47,084 nt of DNA from an uncultured Ruminococcus sp. Its GTDB lineage: Bacteria; Bacillota; Clostridia; Oscillospirales; Ruminococcaceae. Below, in pieces: positions 20,819 to 28,787 of the stretch. The notes below the pieces were generated by a model that saw only the letters and a program-made list of their open reading frames with translations, had not been told where the DNA came from and did not search any database. The translations under genes and the position numbers were made by a program. The DNA lies in contig CANQWA010000022.1 in the NCBI GenBank assembly GCA_947627445.1, positions 1 through 47,084 of the forward strand. The letters run 5' to 3'. Positions within the stretch are counted from its first letter, which is position 1. Every line of letters begins with the position of its first letter.

Positions 20819-21041
20819 ATGGAACGCACTGTTGTGAAAATGGAAAATCCCGTAAAACGCTGCAGCAATCTGGTCGCATTGGATGGATATTCAGGAGGGA
20901 GAGGTGTTCGGTCTATTGAGTCCCAACGGCTCCGGCAAGACCGCTACCATCAACTGCCTGCTCTCCCTGCTTTCCTTGGATAAAGGAAATATTGAACTTT
21001 TCGGCAAAAAAATGACACCAGTCAGCCGGGCTATCAAAATC
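20819..21041 (+). pseudogene. ABC transporter ATP-binding protein, N-terminal fragment
   Basis: ATG 20819 follows TTGGAGG and a weak -10 (TACAAT near 20779). The translation reads VVKMENPVKRCSNLVALDG and then, after a small shift near 20885, DIQEGEVFGLLSPNGSGKT (Walker A) and CLLSLLSLDKGNIELFGKKM. It stops being ABC-like at about 21041, where the second 57-bp repeat begins. Signature, Walker B and H-loop are missing, so it cannot function. Confidence 0.7.
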
Positions 21042-21042
21042 C

Positions 21043-21099
21043 GATGCAGAAAATCAAATCCATCTTGACTACCTCCTGTTGTGATTTCTGTACATCTGA
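21043..21099 (-). repeat. 57-bp direct repeat, copy 2
   Basis: This is the partner of 20600-20656. It replaces the rest of the ABC ATPase gene, so recombination between the copies, or insertion of one of them, may have caused the truncation. Confidence 0.65.
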
Positions 21100-21195
21100 T
21101 GGGATGCAATGCATGGGGATTTGCATTTCGACCCCAAAAAAGATACCACTCGTACCATAACGCAGTTTGGGTGATGTGTGTTGTGCTATACTAAA

Positions 21196-21228
21196 GGCAA
21201 ACCCGCACCATCTTTGTGCGGGTTTGCC
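21196..21228. terminator. Strong hairpin of the GGCAAACCCGCAC family
   Basis: The arms GGCAAACCCGCAC and GTGCGGGTTTGCC are perfect inverted copies with a 7-nt loop, followed by AAAAAAATAAA; on the minus strand T-rich sequence follows. It is related to the hairpin at 26042 and to the repeats at 336 and 36932. The surrounding 21100-21408 contains no gene that I can support. Confidence 0.55.
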
Positions 21229-21408
21229 AAAAAAATAAATACACTAATTCATCCATGCAATGATTTTGAAAAATTTTTGTTGATAGGCAAAAGGTTGAAA
21301 TATGAAGGAGGTGTTGTAAGTCAAATATGCATTAACATTGGAGAGGGCGAGGCGATAGTAGAATATAAAATTCATTTATAGAAATTATAAGAATCAGGAG
21401 GGTAAATC

Positions 21409-21507
21409 ATGTTAAAATGGAAGAGGATTTTTGCAGCTAAGATAGAAACTGTGATGGGTGCATATGTTTTGCTTACAATACCGTTTTCAGTTAAGAGGAG
21501 TCATTAG
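21409..21507 (+). CDS. Small hypothetical protein (32 residues), amphipathic
   Basis: A strong AGGAGGG ribosome site lies 6-7 nt before ATG 21409. The product (MLKWKRIFAAKIETVMGAYV, then LLTIPFSVKRSH) has a basic start and one hydrophobic stretch, so it may be membrane-associated. It has no recognisable family. The good initiation signal is the only support; it could also be the 5' end of a truncated gene. Confidence 0.3.
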   Translation: MLKWKRIFAAKIETVMGAYVLLTIPFSVKRSH

Positions 21508-21525
21508 TATAAAAGAAGCGAGCGT

Positions 21526-21714
21526 ATGTATATGTTTGAAGAAGGTTATATAATAAGGCAGATAAAAGAATGTGTTGCGGCTGCAATGAAACTTGTATTT
21601 CATATTGACACTCTGACTCATGCATCATATCTCATAAACAGCAGCGATAAGCAGGAAAAGCTTCATTCTCTGCTGCAGACAATGGATGAAGGCAGCGATT
21701 ATAAGTCTTCATAA
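21526..21714 (+). CDS. DUF6483-like protein, short
   Basis: This 62-residue product begins YMFEEGYIIRQIKECVAAAM and has a KLVFHIDTLT segment. It resembles the N-terminal half of DUF6483 proteins, small helical proteins of unknown function in Clostridia (family start FEQDYIMRMIKEM-like). The family is normally longer, and downstream text in another frame (FDDLLIGMNFYTYL) may be the shifted remainder. It lies in a gene-poor, remnant-rich stretch. Confidence 0.4.
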   Translation: MYMFEEGYIIRQIKECVAAAMKLVFHIDTLTHASYLINSSDKQEKLHSLLQTMDEGSDYKSS

Positions 21715-21789
21715 ATTACACTAAGGAACGAACTTTTGATGACCTTCTGATTGGAATGAACTTTTATACGTATCTCTGCGAAATAGATG

Positions 21790-21905
21790 ATGACATTTTG
21801 GGGGCAGATCATATGGATTACTTGGACATCAGATTTGATAAAACCATTATGATGAACGACTATGTCCTTTGCAATAGAAAGACCAAGACCAGCAGGATTT
21901 ACCGT
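21790..21905 (-). pseudogene. Histidine-kinase ATPase-domain remnant (G2 box)
   Basis: On the minus strand an open frame carries AGLGLSIAKDIVVHHNGFI at about 21892-21835, the GLGLSI-x-x-IV-x-x-H-x-G signature of the last ATP-binding box of sensor kinases. No other part of a kinase precedes it. It is best read as the relic of a deleted two-component gene. The motif is strong for its length, but the fragment is short. Confidence 0.4.
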
Positions 21906-21942
21906 TCTGTTTATGAAAAAAAGAAAGTGAGGATGTGTATAT

Positions 21943-23193
21943 ATGAAAAAATTATTAGCTTCGGTGATGGGATTCGTCATGCTTGCTGCGTGCGTGTTTG
22001 GTGGATTTATTTCCACTTTGACCGTTGGTGCAGCAAAATCACAAACTTATGGTGATCTGACCTACATCAATTATGGAGGCTGGATTGAAATTACGGATTG
22101 TCGTACGGATGTGGAAACTGTAGAAATTCCAGAAGAAATGGATCATACAACTGTACGGGATATTGGTGACAATGCATTTTCTGGTTGCTCTGCTCTAACA
22201 CAAATTACCATTCCGGATACAGTAGAAACCATTGGAGCAAATGCTTTTAATGGTTGTTCTTCGCTGAAAAACATAGAGCTTCCAGTCAGATTACAAAAAA
22301 TCGGTTTTAATGCGTTCTATTCCTGCACGGGTTTATCATCCATTGAAATTCCAAACAGTGTGACTACTATTGAAGGTTTTGCCTTTAATAATTGTTCTGG
22401 TTTGAAAACAATTACCATTCCGACAAATGTAGAAACGATTGGCAATCGTGCTTTTTATGACTGTAATAGTTTGACGGAAATTTTAGCAGCAGATGGGAAT
22501 AAATCATTTTCCAGCAAAGATGGCGTACTCTATAATGTTGATTTCACGAAAATCATTTGTTATCCTGCTGGAAAATCAGGTGAAAATTATACGATTGCTG
22601 ACAGTGTAACCATCATCGGAGATGCTGCCTTTTATAACTGCCGAGGTTTAACTGAAATCACACTTCCGGACAAATTAACAACAATAGAGGATTTTGCTTT
22701 CTATTATTGCAGCGGTATATCAACAGTTATATTACCGTCTACCGTTCAAAGTATAGGGCAAGCTTCATTTTACGGCTGTACAAAGATGACAGAGATCTAT
22801 ATTCCCAAAAGTATAACAGAAATTCCTGTTGGTGCATTTTCTCAATGTATTGCTTTGAGCGATGTATATTATTCCGGTTCAGAAAGTGATTGGAATGCAA
22901 TGGAAATTGATAACACAATGGATATGAATTCTACTCTGATAAAAGCTAACGTTCATTATCATTCGGAAGGAATTGTTAAGCCAATTCAAGGGGATGTTAA
23001 TGAGGATGGCGTTTTTTCAGTAGCAGACGTGCTTCTGCTTCAGAAGTGGCTATTAGCTGTTCCTGATGCCGATCTTGCGAACTGGAAAGCTGCAGATTTG
23101 TGTCAGGATAACGTGATCAATGTCTTGGATCTTTGTTTTATGAAACAAATGCTGATTAGAATTGAGTTTGCATCAGGATTTACAAAAGAGTGA
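21943..23193 (+). CDS. Secreted BspA-type leucine-rich-repeat protein with dockerin
   Basis: This 416-residue exported protein starts with a signal peptide (Lys-rich start, hydrophobic core, cleavage near VGAAKS). From about residue 60 to 320 it has LRR_5/BspA-type repeats of about 23 residues with the consensus (A/N)-F-x-x-C-x-x-L-x-x-I-x-(I/L)-P. The C-terminal 60 residues form a type I dockerin: two Ca-binding/helix segments, DVNEDGVFSVADVLLLQKWL and a more diverged DLCQDNVINVLDLCFMKQ. LRR_5 proteins mediate adhesion or binding. The dockerin implies attachment to a cohesin scaffold on the cell surface, as in ruminococcal cellulosomes. The second dockerin repeat lacks part of the DxNxDG loop, so calcium binding there may be weak. 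Confidence 0.85.
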   Translation: MKKLLASVMGFVMLAACVFGGFISTLTVGAAKSQTYGDLTYINYGGWIEITDCRTDVETVEIPEEMDHTTVRDIGDNAFSGCSALTQITIPDTVETIGANAFNGCSSLKNIELPVRLQKIGFNAFYSCTGLSSIEIPNSVTTIEGFAFNNCSGLKTITIPTNVETIGNRAFYDCNSLTEILAADGNKSFSSKDGVLYNVDFTKIICYPAGKSGENYTIADSVTIIGDAAFYNCRGLTEITLPDKLTTIEDFAFYYCSGISTVILPSTVQSIGQASFYGCTKMTEIYIPKSITEIPVGAFSQCIALSDVYYSGSESDWNAMEIDNTMDMNSTLIKANVHYHSEGIVKPIQGDVNEDGVFSVADVLLLQKWLLAVPDADLANWKAADLCQDNVINVLDLCFMKQMLIRIEFASGFTKE

Positions 23194-23213
23194 AAATGTG
23201 ATAAAATAAGAAT

Positions 23214-23576
23214 ATGCAGCTAACAAGAAAACAATTCTCAACGATAAAGCATCTGATGCCAGTTGAACGGAAGCCATCTAAAATAACGCATTATCAATTT
23301 TTGTGTGCATTGTTGTACATGATGGAAAGCGGATGCAAGTGGAGAGCGTTGCCGAAAAAGTATGGAAACTGGCACACAATTTATATGAGATTTCATCGAT
23401 GGTCTAAAAATGGAACCCTGCAAAAAATTTTGGAAGAAATGCAGCGTCAAAATATCCTTGACGGTTGCTCAGATATCCTCTATATTAACAGCACTTGTAT
23501 CAGGGTTCGCCCTGATGCAGCAGGTACCGGAACAGAAAACGGAGAGCCAAGTACTGAGCATGCAAAAGGGGACTAA
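23214..23576 (+). pseudogene. IS5-family transposase (DUF4096) N-terminal fragment
   Basis: This 120-residue fragment has the DUF4096-type start of IS5-group transposases: LTRKQFSTIKHLMP, FLCALLYMMESGCKWRALP, and FHRWSKNGTLQKIL. The sequence diverges from the family after VRPDAAG, exactly where the DDE catalytic part should begin, and ends at 23576. No terminal inverted repeats are visible. It lies 20 nt after the dockerin gene, and the truncated side abuts the acetyltransferase gene. Confidence 0.75.
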
Positions 23577-23629
23577 CCAAAAAGTTGCATCAAATCCTAT
23601 GTCAAATTTGCATTTGCGGGGGTCTAAAA

Positions 23630-24073
23630 ATGGAGATTGTAGAGATAAAAACAAGGAAAAAAGATTATCTTAGCTTACTATTATTGGCAGATGAGCAAGA
23701 GAGTATGATTGACCGTTATCTGGATAGAGGAACAATGTTTGTTCTTATGGATGACGGCGTAAAGGCTGAATGCGTGGTTACAGATGAGGGAAATGGTATT
23801 ATGGAGATAAAGAATATTGCAACAGAGCCCGCATATCAAGGGATGGGATATGGAAGATCACTAATTGATTTCGTTGCAGAAAAGTACAGGGGACAGTATT
23901 CAATTTTACAGGTCGGTACGGGCGATAGTCCGTTGACAATCCCTTTTTATGAGCGATGCGGCTTCGTTCGCTCACATATTGTCAGCAATTTCTTTGTGGA
24001 ACATTATGAGCATCCAATATATGAAGGTGGTAAACAACTTATAGATATGGTTTATCTGCAAAAGCAAATCTAA
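23630..24073 (+). CDS. GNAT-family N-acetyltransferase
   Basis: This 147-residue GNAT protein has the acetyl-CoA binding loop ATEPAYQGMGYGRSLIDF near residues 65-83 and the FYERCGF motif near 108. ATG 23630 was chosen because it matches the family start (MEIVEIK) and follows a G-rich stretch. The substrate is unknown. It is intact. It lies between a broken transposase and a 5'-truncated macrodomain gene, with only a few nucleotides to the latter, so it was probably placed here by recombination. Confidence 0.8.
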   Translation: MEIVEIKTRKKDYLSLLLLADEQESMIDRYLDRGTMFVLMDDGVKAECVVTDEGNGIMEIKNIATEPAYQGMGYGRSLIDFVAEKYRGQYSILQVGTGDSPLTIPFYERCGFVRSHIVSNFFVEHYEHPIYEGGKQLIDMVYLQKQI

Positions 24074-24326
24074 GGACTGGTTCTCAACCGAGAAAGATCG
24101 GAGACTGCTTGCCTCCTGTTACCGCTCCTGTTTAGAGATGGCGCAGCAAAACGGAATCGGGAGCGTGGCGTTCTGCTGCATTTCCACGGGGGAATTTCAT
24201 TTTCCCAACCAAGAAGCTGCCAAAATCGCCGTAGAAACGGTGCGGCAATATAAAGGGGACACGGAGGTAATCTTCAATGTTTTCAGGGATGTTGATGACA
24301 AAATCTACCGGGAATACCTCGGATAA
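24072..24326 (+). pseudogene. Macrodomain (ADP-ribose hydrolase) C-terminal fragment
   Basis: The 84 codons in frame read LLASCYRSCLEMAQQNGIGS, then VAFCCISTGEFHFPNQEAAK and VIFNVF. These match the C-terminal third of macrodomain proteins: the long helix, the I-S-T-G-x-F-x-(F/Y)-P phosphate loop, and the final strand. The N-terminal two thirds, with the ADP-ribose binding GA(I/V)-V-N-A motif, are missing because the text switches to the acetyltransferase gene upstream. The fragment overlaps the sirtuin start by 50 nt, the usual macrodomain-SirTM coupling. It cannot be active alone. Confidence 0.75.
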
Positions 24327-25161
24327 TATTGGACGGCTTCAAGAGGCGCTGGACACGGCGGATGCCGTTGTGATAGGCGCAGGGGCAGGCTTATCTACCT
24401 CGGCAGGATTTACCTATTCGGGTGATCGCTTCCAACAGTACTTTTCCGACTTTGCCGAAAAATATGGTTTTTCCAATATGTACTCCGGCGGGTTCTACCC
24501 ATTTCCTGCGCCAGAAGAATTTTGGGCGTATTGGAGCCGGTATATCTTTATCAACCGTTATATGGATGCGCCGAAGCCGGTCTACAGCGATCTGTTGGCA
24601 CTGGTTCGGGATAAGGATTATTTTATCATCACCATCAATGTGGATCATTGTTTTCAGAAAGCGGGTTTTGATAAAAAACGGTTGTTTTACACCCAAGGCG
24701 ACTATGGTCTGTTTCAATGCTCCCAGCCGTGCCGGCAGGAAACTTTTGACAACGAGAAAATAATCCGAGAGATGATGGAACAGCAAAAAGAACTGCGGAT
24801 TCCATCTGAACTTCTGCCCGTCTGCCCCCATTGCGGAAAGCCCCTGATCATGAATCTTCGCTCCGATGATAAGTTTGTGGAGGATGAGGGCTGGCATCTG
24901 GCGGCAAAGCGTTATGAGGATTTTCTGCGGACACGGAAAAACGGGCGGATTCTATTTCTGGAGCTGGGCGTTGGGTACAACACGCCGGTCATTATTCAGT
25001 ATCCCTTTTGGCGCATGACGGCGCAGAATCCAAATGCGTTTTATGCTTGCATCAATTTCGATGAAGCATTTTGTCCGGAAGAACTTGAAAAGAAATCCGT
25101 TTGTATTGGTAAAGATATTGCAGAAGTGCTTCGGGATAAGGAGGGTGATCAATATGCATGA
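24277..25161 (+). CDS. SirTM-class (macrodomain-linked) sirtuin, probable protein ADP-ribosyltransferase
   Basis: This 294-residue protein has the sirtuin NAD motif GAGAGLSTSAGF (near 35-46), TINVDHCFQKAGF, and YTQGDYGLFQC in place of the classic HG catalytic motif, i.e. Gln replaces His, as in SirTM enzymes. A Cys-rich insert (CSQPC and CPHCGKP) supplies a zinc site, and FLELGVGYNTP follows. Characterised SirTMs modify a lipoylated GcvH-like protein in operons with a macrodomain hydrolase and a lipoate ligase. Here those partners are absent apart from the macrodomain stump. GGAGGT at 24263-24268 with 8-nt spacing fixes the start at 24277. It is coupled to the DUF5131 gene. Confidence 0.85.
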   Translation: MFSGMLMTKSTGNTSDNIGRLQEALDTADAVVIGAGAGLSTSAGFTYSGDRFQQYFSDFAEKYGFSNMYSGGFYPFPAPEEFWAYWSRYIFINRYMDAPKPVYSDLLALVRDKDYFIITINVDHCFQKAGFDKKRLFYTQGDYGLFQCSQPCRQETFDNEKIIREMMEQQKELRIPSELLPVCPHCGKPLIMNLRSDDKFVEDEGWHLAAKRYEDFLRTRKNGRILFLELGVGYNTPVIIQYPFWRMTAQNPNAFYACINFDEAFCPEELEKKSVCIGKDIAEVLRDKEGDQYA

Positions 25162-26029
25162 TATCTGGAATCCCTGGCATGGCTGTAAAAAGATAAGCGA
25201 AGGCTGCGACAATTGCTATATGTACTTTCTGGATCGTGTTCGTGACAGAGACGGTGCACAGATATACCGCACCCAAAACTTTGATTATCCGTTAAAGAAG
25301 AACCGAAAGGGCAGTTATAAGATTCAAAGCGGAGAGATGATACGAGTTTGTATGACTTCTGATTTTTTTCTGGAGGAAGCTGACAAGTGGCGTGATGAGG
25401 CATGGGAAATCATGAAAATACGCAGTGATGTGATCTTTTCTCTCCTGACAAAACGTCCTGAACGTGTGGAAAAATGTCTGCCTTCAGATTGGGGCGATGG
25501 TTGGGAGAATATTATTTTTAATGTAACTGCGGAGAATCAGAAGCGTGCGGATGAGAGAATCCCGCTTCTATTGGAACTGCCTTTTAAGCATAAAGGTGTG
25601 ATGTGTGCTCCGTTTATTGGAAGCGTCAGTCTTGCAAAGTATCTGGAATATGGTCAGATCGAACAAGTTGTATGCGGCGGTGAAAATTATGACGGGGCAA
25701 GACCCTGTAATTATGACTGGGTGAAACAGTTATGCAGAGAATGTGAACTGTATCATGTTTCTTTCACCTTTATTGAGACAGGAACAAAATTCATAAAAGA
25801 TAAAAAATTATATACGCTGCCCAATAAGAGACTGCAATCTGAAATGGCGCATAAGTCAGGAATAAGCTTTCATGGGAAAGAAATGCCGTTTAAACTGACA
25901 GACAGTTATGGGATGGAAATTTCCAAAGATTTTCTATACAAGCCGTATTTTCGTGAAAGCTGTTCGGTCTGCGGAAGTCGTCCCATCTGCAATGGATGCT
26001 CTGATTGCGGAAAATGCAATCCGCAGTAA
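25154..26029 (+). CDS. DUF5131 (phage Gp37/Gp68-like, radical-SAM-like) protein
   Basis: This 291-residue protein begins MHDIWNPWHGCKKISEGCDN followed by CYM, the hallmark of DUF5131/Gp37-Gp68 proteins. These have a TIM-barrel, radical-SAM-like fold with a C-x6-C-x2-C cluster. Other family motifs seen are MTSDFF, LLTKRPERV, VVCGGENYDGARPC and FIETGTKF. The last 25 residues form an extra Cys-rich tail (CSVCGSRPICNGCSDCGKC). ATG 25154 overlaps the sirtuin TGA (25159-25161) with GAGGGTG upstream, so the two are translationally coupled. The family's reaction is unknown. The pairing with SirTM suggests a nucleic-acid or modification role, but that is inference. Confidence 0.75.
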   Translation: MHDIWNPWHGCKKISEGCDNCYMYFLDRVRDRDGAQIYRTQNFDYPLKKNRKGSYKIQSGEMIRVCMTSDFFLEEADKWRDEAWEIMKIRSDVIFSLLTKRPERVEKCLPSDWGDGWENIIFNVTAENQKRADERIPLLLELPFKHKGVMCAPFIGSVSLAKYLEYGQIEQVVCGGENYDGARPCNYDWVKQLCRECELYHVSFTFIETGTKFIKDKKLYTLPNKRLQSEMAHKSGISFHGKEMPFKLTDSYGMEISKDFLYKPYFRESCSVCGSRPICNGCSDCGKCNPQ

Positions 26030-26041
26030 TTTTATCCAGGC

Positions 26042-26068
26042 AACCCCGCACAATCTTTGTGCGGGGTT
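26042..26068 (+). terminator. Terminator hairpin after the SirTM-DUF5131 pair
   Basis: The arms AACCCCGCAC and GTGCGGGGTT are perfect inverted copies with a 7-nt loop, 12 nt after the stop. The family is the same as the 21196 hairpin. Confidence 0.65.
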
Positions 26069-26337
26069 AATGCCATTAACGCTTAAGTTGTCGGCATTGT
26101 TTAGGGTTGCACAGGTGTTGCATGGGTGTTGCAAAAAACGGTGCAAAAAAATGAAGATCAAAAAAATTCACCTTGACCTATTGAAAAGTTGAGTGGATTG
26201 CAGTATACTAACAGATGAAACCACGGTGTTAAGTCATATTTGGCGTGAAGGAGAAAAAATCGAAATAATGAACTTGCTGAGAAGTGGCGAAAAAGGGTTT
26301 TATTGAGAAGCAAATAAAAGCCCTATTGAGTGAATAA
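26069..26337 (+). other. Intergenic region with an orphan promoter
   Basis: TTGAAA (26181-26186), a 17-nt spacer and TATACT (26204-26209) form a good promoter reading rightwards, followed by GAAGGAG near 26251. The frames after it close within 15 codons, and the transcript would run into the terminator at 26338. It may be the remains of a gene or a short RNA. Confidence 0.3.
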
Positions 26338-26387
26338 GAAAAGCGTATGTCTTAGGATTGCATTTCCTTAGACATACGCTTTTGTTT
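26338..26387. terminator. Bidirectional terminator
   Basis: The arms AAAAGCGTATGTCTTAGG (start 26338) and CCTTAGACATACGCTTTT (near 26366-26383) form an almost perfect 18-bp stem with A-rich and T-rich flanks. It separates the rightward region from the leftward kinase gene. Confidence 0.8.
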
Positions 26388-26403
26388 TACAATATGAGAC
26401 TTA

Positions 26404-27708
26404 TTACGATTTCCCACACAGCATCAGAATATCCACTATGAACCAGCCGTCTTTTTCATAAATGTTGATCGCACCATTGTTTTGAGCAACAGTTTCAGTT
26501 ATGCTGTACATTCCAAGACCGTGATTACGCTTGTCTTTTTTGGAGGTATGTGGCAGCTGACCATTGAGCAATATAGGCTTATGAATCCTGTTCTGTACTG
26601 TAATATGGAGATAATCGCCTGTTGATTCAAGTGATAACCGAATTTCCTTTTGAGGTTCTGCTTTTTCTGCTTCAATCGCATTATCCATGAGATTTCCGAA
26701 CACGGTGCTGAATGCAGCATCATCAAAGTCTGTAAGATCTTTCTGGATATAGCATTTCAGGCTTATATTCTCTTTCAAACAAATCATACGCTTTAAATCT
26801 AATATCGCATTTAATGTCGAATTGTTTGTATCCGTATATGTCGGAATGTCTGGCAGATTTCCTGAAATCTTTTCAATGTATTCAAGTGCTTTCTGATTTT
26901 CACCACTTTTTATATATTGTGAAATTGATATCAGATGATTATTCAGGTCATGCCGTAATGTTCGGATAGACTTGCTCCATTGAACAGACTCCTGCAACTT
27001 CTTTTCCTCATCATTCAGGCGTGTTTGCAGAGCAACCTGATTCAGAGCTGCATGGTTCTGAGCAGAAAACTGAGCCGTTATAAAAAACAGGAGAACATTT
27101 ATCGTTGCAAGTGAAACCATAATAATCGTAGCATACAGAGTTGGCAGCAGATTTTCCAAAATCATCTTTTCTATTGTAATTCCTGCAATGAGCGAAATAA
27201 TCAGGGCGGTAATTGCAATAAAGCTCTGAAACACATGTAATGTGATTTTCATTTTCTGTATCAGATTAGCAATAGGAATGAGCATACATAAGAGAACGAT
27301 CTTGGAAAAAAACAGCAGAATTATTCTTGCCGGATTTCGCATAATAAGCAGATCGGAATATTCTTCATTTAATATAAGCGAGGATAATATCGTGATGATC
27401 GCATTAGTCAGGAAAATTGCGGCTAATCCCACCAGCGCCAAAACAAGCTGATACCACCATTTTCCCTGTAATACAGCTCTTGAAAATCCAAATAGAATGG
27501 TGAGATAGATGATCGTAAATACGCCTTCTAATGTGAAAAAATAGTTTAGGAGTGCAATATTCACAATCATCAATGCAGAGAATAAGATCGTAAATGCGAC
27601 TTTCAGAGGTGTATAAATATTCTTGAATGATAACGAGCAGATCAAGAACCAAAATAAAATCACGCAATCTATAACTGTAGCTGAGTATTCACAAATAGTA
27701 TATATCAT
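26404..27708 (-). CDS. AgrC-like GHKL sensor histidine kinase
   Basis: This 434-residue protein has six or seven membrane helices in the first about 205 residues, then a dimerisation helix with RTLRHDLNNHLISI (His near residue 254), a GNLMDNAIEAE N-box and HGLGMYSI as the G-box. This is the HPK10/AgrC-ComD layout, in which the membrane part senses a cyclic peptide pheromone. It overlaps the response regulator stop by 4 nt (27705-27708), so the pair is coupled. The cognate agrB/agrD genes are not intact in this window (see 28641). The ligand is unknown. Confidence 0.85.
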   Translation of the reverse strand: MIYTICEYSATVIDCVILFWFLICSLSFKNIYTPLKVAFTILFSALMIVNIALLNYFFTLEGVFTIIYLTILFGFSRAVLQGKWWYQLVLALVGLAAIFLTNAIITILSSLILNEEYSDLLIMRNPARIILLFFSKIVLLCMLIPIANLIQKMKITLHVFQSFIAITALIISLIAGITIEKMILENLLPTLYATIIMVSLATINVLLFFITAQFSAQNHAALNQVALQTRLNDEEKKLQESVQWSKSIRTLRHDLNNHLISISQYIKSGENQKALEYIEKISGNLPDIPTYTDTNNSTLNAILDLKRMICLKENISLKCYIQKDLTDFDDAAFSTVFGNLMDNAIEAEKAEPQKEIRLSLESTGDYLHITVQNRIHKPILLNGQLPHTSKKDKRNHGLGMYSITETVAQNNGAINIYEKDGWFIVDILMLCGKS

Positions 27709-28424
27709 ATCAACACCTTCTTTATGTAATTCAGGTATGCTTCACGAACAGACTGGATTTTTCTCCGGCTGATAAACAACTCCGTTCCGTTTTGAAAACG
27801 AACTTTATCCTCAGTCAGTTCAATGAGAGCAAGATTTACGATCGTTCCTGAATTGATTGGTACGAATTGTTCAAAGCCTTCATGCTCGGTGTAATATGTC
27901 AAGGAACTTCTGGCGGCAAGCTGTCTGCCGTCAGTTAAATAGATATTTACATTATGCCGTATGCTCTCAATGTACATGATTTGCCGAATGGAAATGGTAT
28001 GTGACCGTCCTCCTGCTGATCTGGTTTCTGTTACTTCTATCGTGCAGCTGGATTTACGAATTTCTGTCATTATGGTAGAAACTGCAAAAGGCAGTTCATT
28101 ATCTATGTACTGTTTTCGGACAAATCCCAGAGCCTTGTATCGAAATGCGTGTATAATTAAATCATCTCTTGCGGTAATATAGACAATCGGGACATCATCT
28201 TTCTGATTCCGTAAATGATCCGCAAGTTCAAACCCATTCATAGCCGGCATATCAATGTCAAGAAACAAAGCGTCGAATTTTCTTTTAGAATATGTTTCCA
28301 GAAATTTAGTTGGATCCTGAAAGCAATCAGTTTCTATACTTGCATCAGAAGATATGAGCTGTCTAATCAGCGCAGGTATTTGTTTCAGAATGCCCGGCTC
28401 ATCATCTACGACAGCAAAACGCAT
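27705..28424 (-). CDS. AgrA-like response regulator with LytTR DNA-binding domain
   Basis: This 239-residue protein is a receiver domain (acidic VVDDEPG, phosphoacceptor in FLDIDMPAMNGFEL, ITARDD, then a QYIDNELP segment where the usual K-P is replaced) followed by a LytTR domain (IRQIMYIESIRHNVNIYLTD; FVPINSGTIVNL; ELFISRRK). A GGAGAGGGGAAT ribosome site precedes ATG 28424. LytTR proteins bind imperfect direct repeats upstream of promoters, and such repeats lie in the divergent intergenic region at 28538-28571. It is the partner of the adjacent kinase and is intact. Confidence 0.9.
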   Translation of the reverse strand: MRFAVVDDEPGILKQIPALIRQLISSDASIETDCFQDPTKFLETYSKRKFDALFLDIDMPAMNGFELADHLRNQKDDVPIVYITARDDLIIHAFRYKALGFVRKQYIDNELPFAVSTIMTEIRKSSCTIEVTETRSAGGRSHTISIRQIMYIESIRHNVNIYLTDGRQLAARSSLTYYTEHEGFEQFVPINSGTIVNLALIELTEDKVRFQNGTELFISRRKIQSVREAYLNYIKKVLI

Positions 28425-28537
28425 ATTCCCCTCTCCTTCCAGTTTTTATTATACCAAAAATCAGATCACTTTTCAAGTCTTTTGTCATTAATTATCAAAA
28501 ATCAATCAAAAAATATGTTTATTTTTGTAGCGCATAA

Positions 28538-28605
28538 ACCACTTGTGCCGTTTTTCGACCACTTGTACCGTTTCTATTGACGGAAAGAATATCCAATGCT
28601 ATAAT
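28538..28605 (+). promoter_or_regulatory. LytTR-type direct repeats plus consensus promoter (agr-like)
   Basis: ACCACTTGTGCCGTTT (from 28538) and ACCACTTGTACCGTTT (from 28558) are direct repeats 20 bp apart, about two helical turns, just upstream of TTGACG (28577-28582), a 17-nt spacer and TATAAT (28600-28605). This is the layout of AgrA/LytTR-activated promoters. The adjacent leftward genes encode a LytTR regulator and its kinase, so autoregulation of this locus is likely. The transcript points towards the agrB stump and the lipoprotein-ABC genes. Confidence 0.8.
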
Positions 28606-28640
28606 AGCTACAGAAACCACGAAAGGACGGTTGAAATACG

Positions 28641-28787
28641 ATGATATCAGATGTTGCATCCGGTATTGTTGATATCCTGATACAACATCAGATTATTGAT
28701 GATCAGCAAGCACCGATTTATCAGTATGGCGATGTGTTCTGTAAGTCAGTACAATGCTTCCACTGTAAACGGTGCCTGGAGTCCTGA
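28641..28787 (+). pseudogene. agrB: AgrB N-terminal stump
   Basis: From ATG 28641 (GAAAGGACGG upstream) the first about 30 codons read MISDVASGIVDILIQHQIID followed by a QAPIYQYG segment, closely following the start of AgrB membrane peptidases, which cleave and cyclise the AgrD pheromone. After QYG the family text ends, and 18 unrelated codons lead to TGA 28785. The membrane helices and catalytic His/Cys are absent. A deletion has joined this start to the 3' end of another gene (28732-28824). The kinase-regulator pair therefore lacks its local pheromone maker. Confidence 0.65.

Noticed and set aside
21178-21381. 67-codon frame crossing the GGCAAACCCGCAC hairpin
   Set aside because: Its first part is the hairpin repeat itself and there is no start signal; treated as noncoding.
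26069-26337. A small regulatory RNA between the 26181 promoter and the 26338 terminator
   Set aside because: Possible from the signals alone, but no conserved structure can be read and the region also looks like a decayed gene start; listed only as an intergenic feature.
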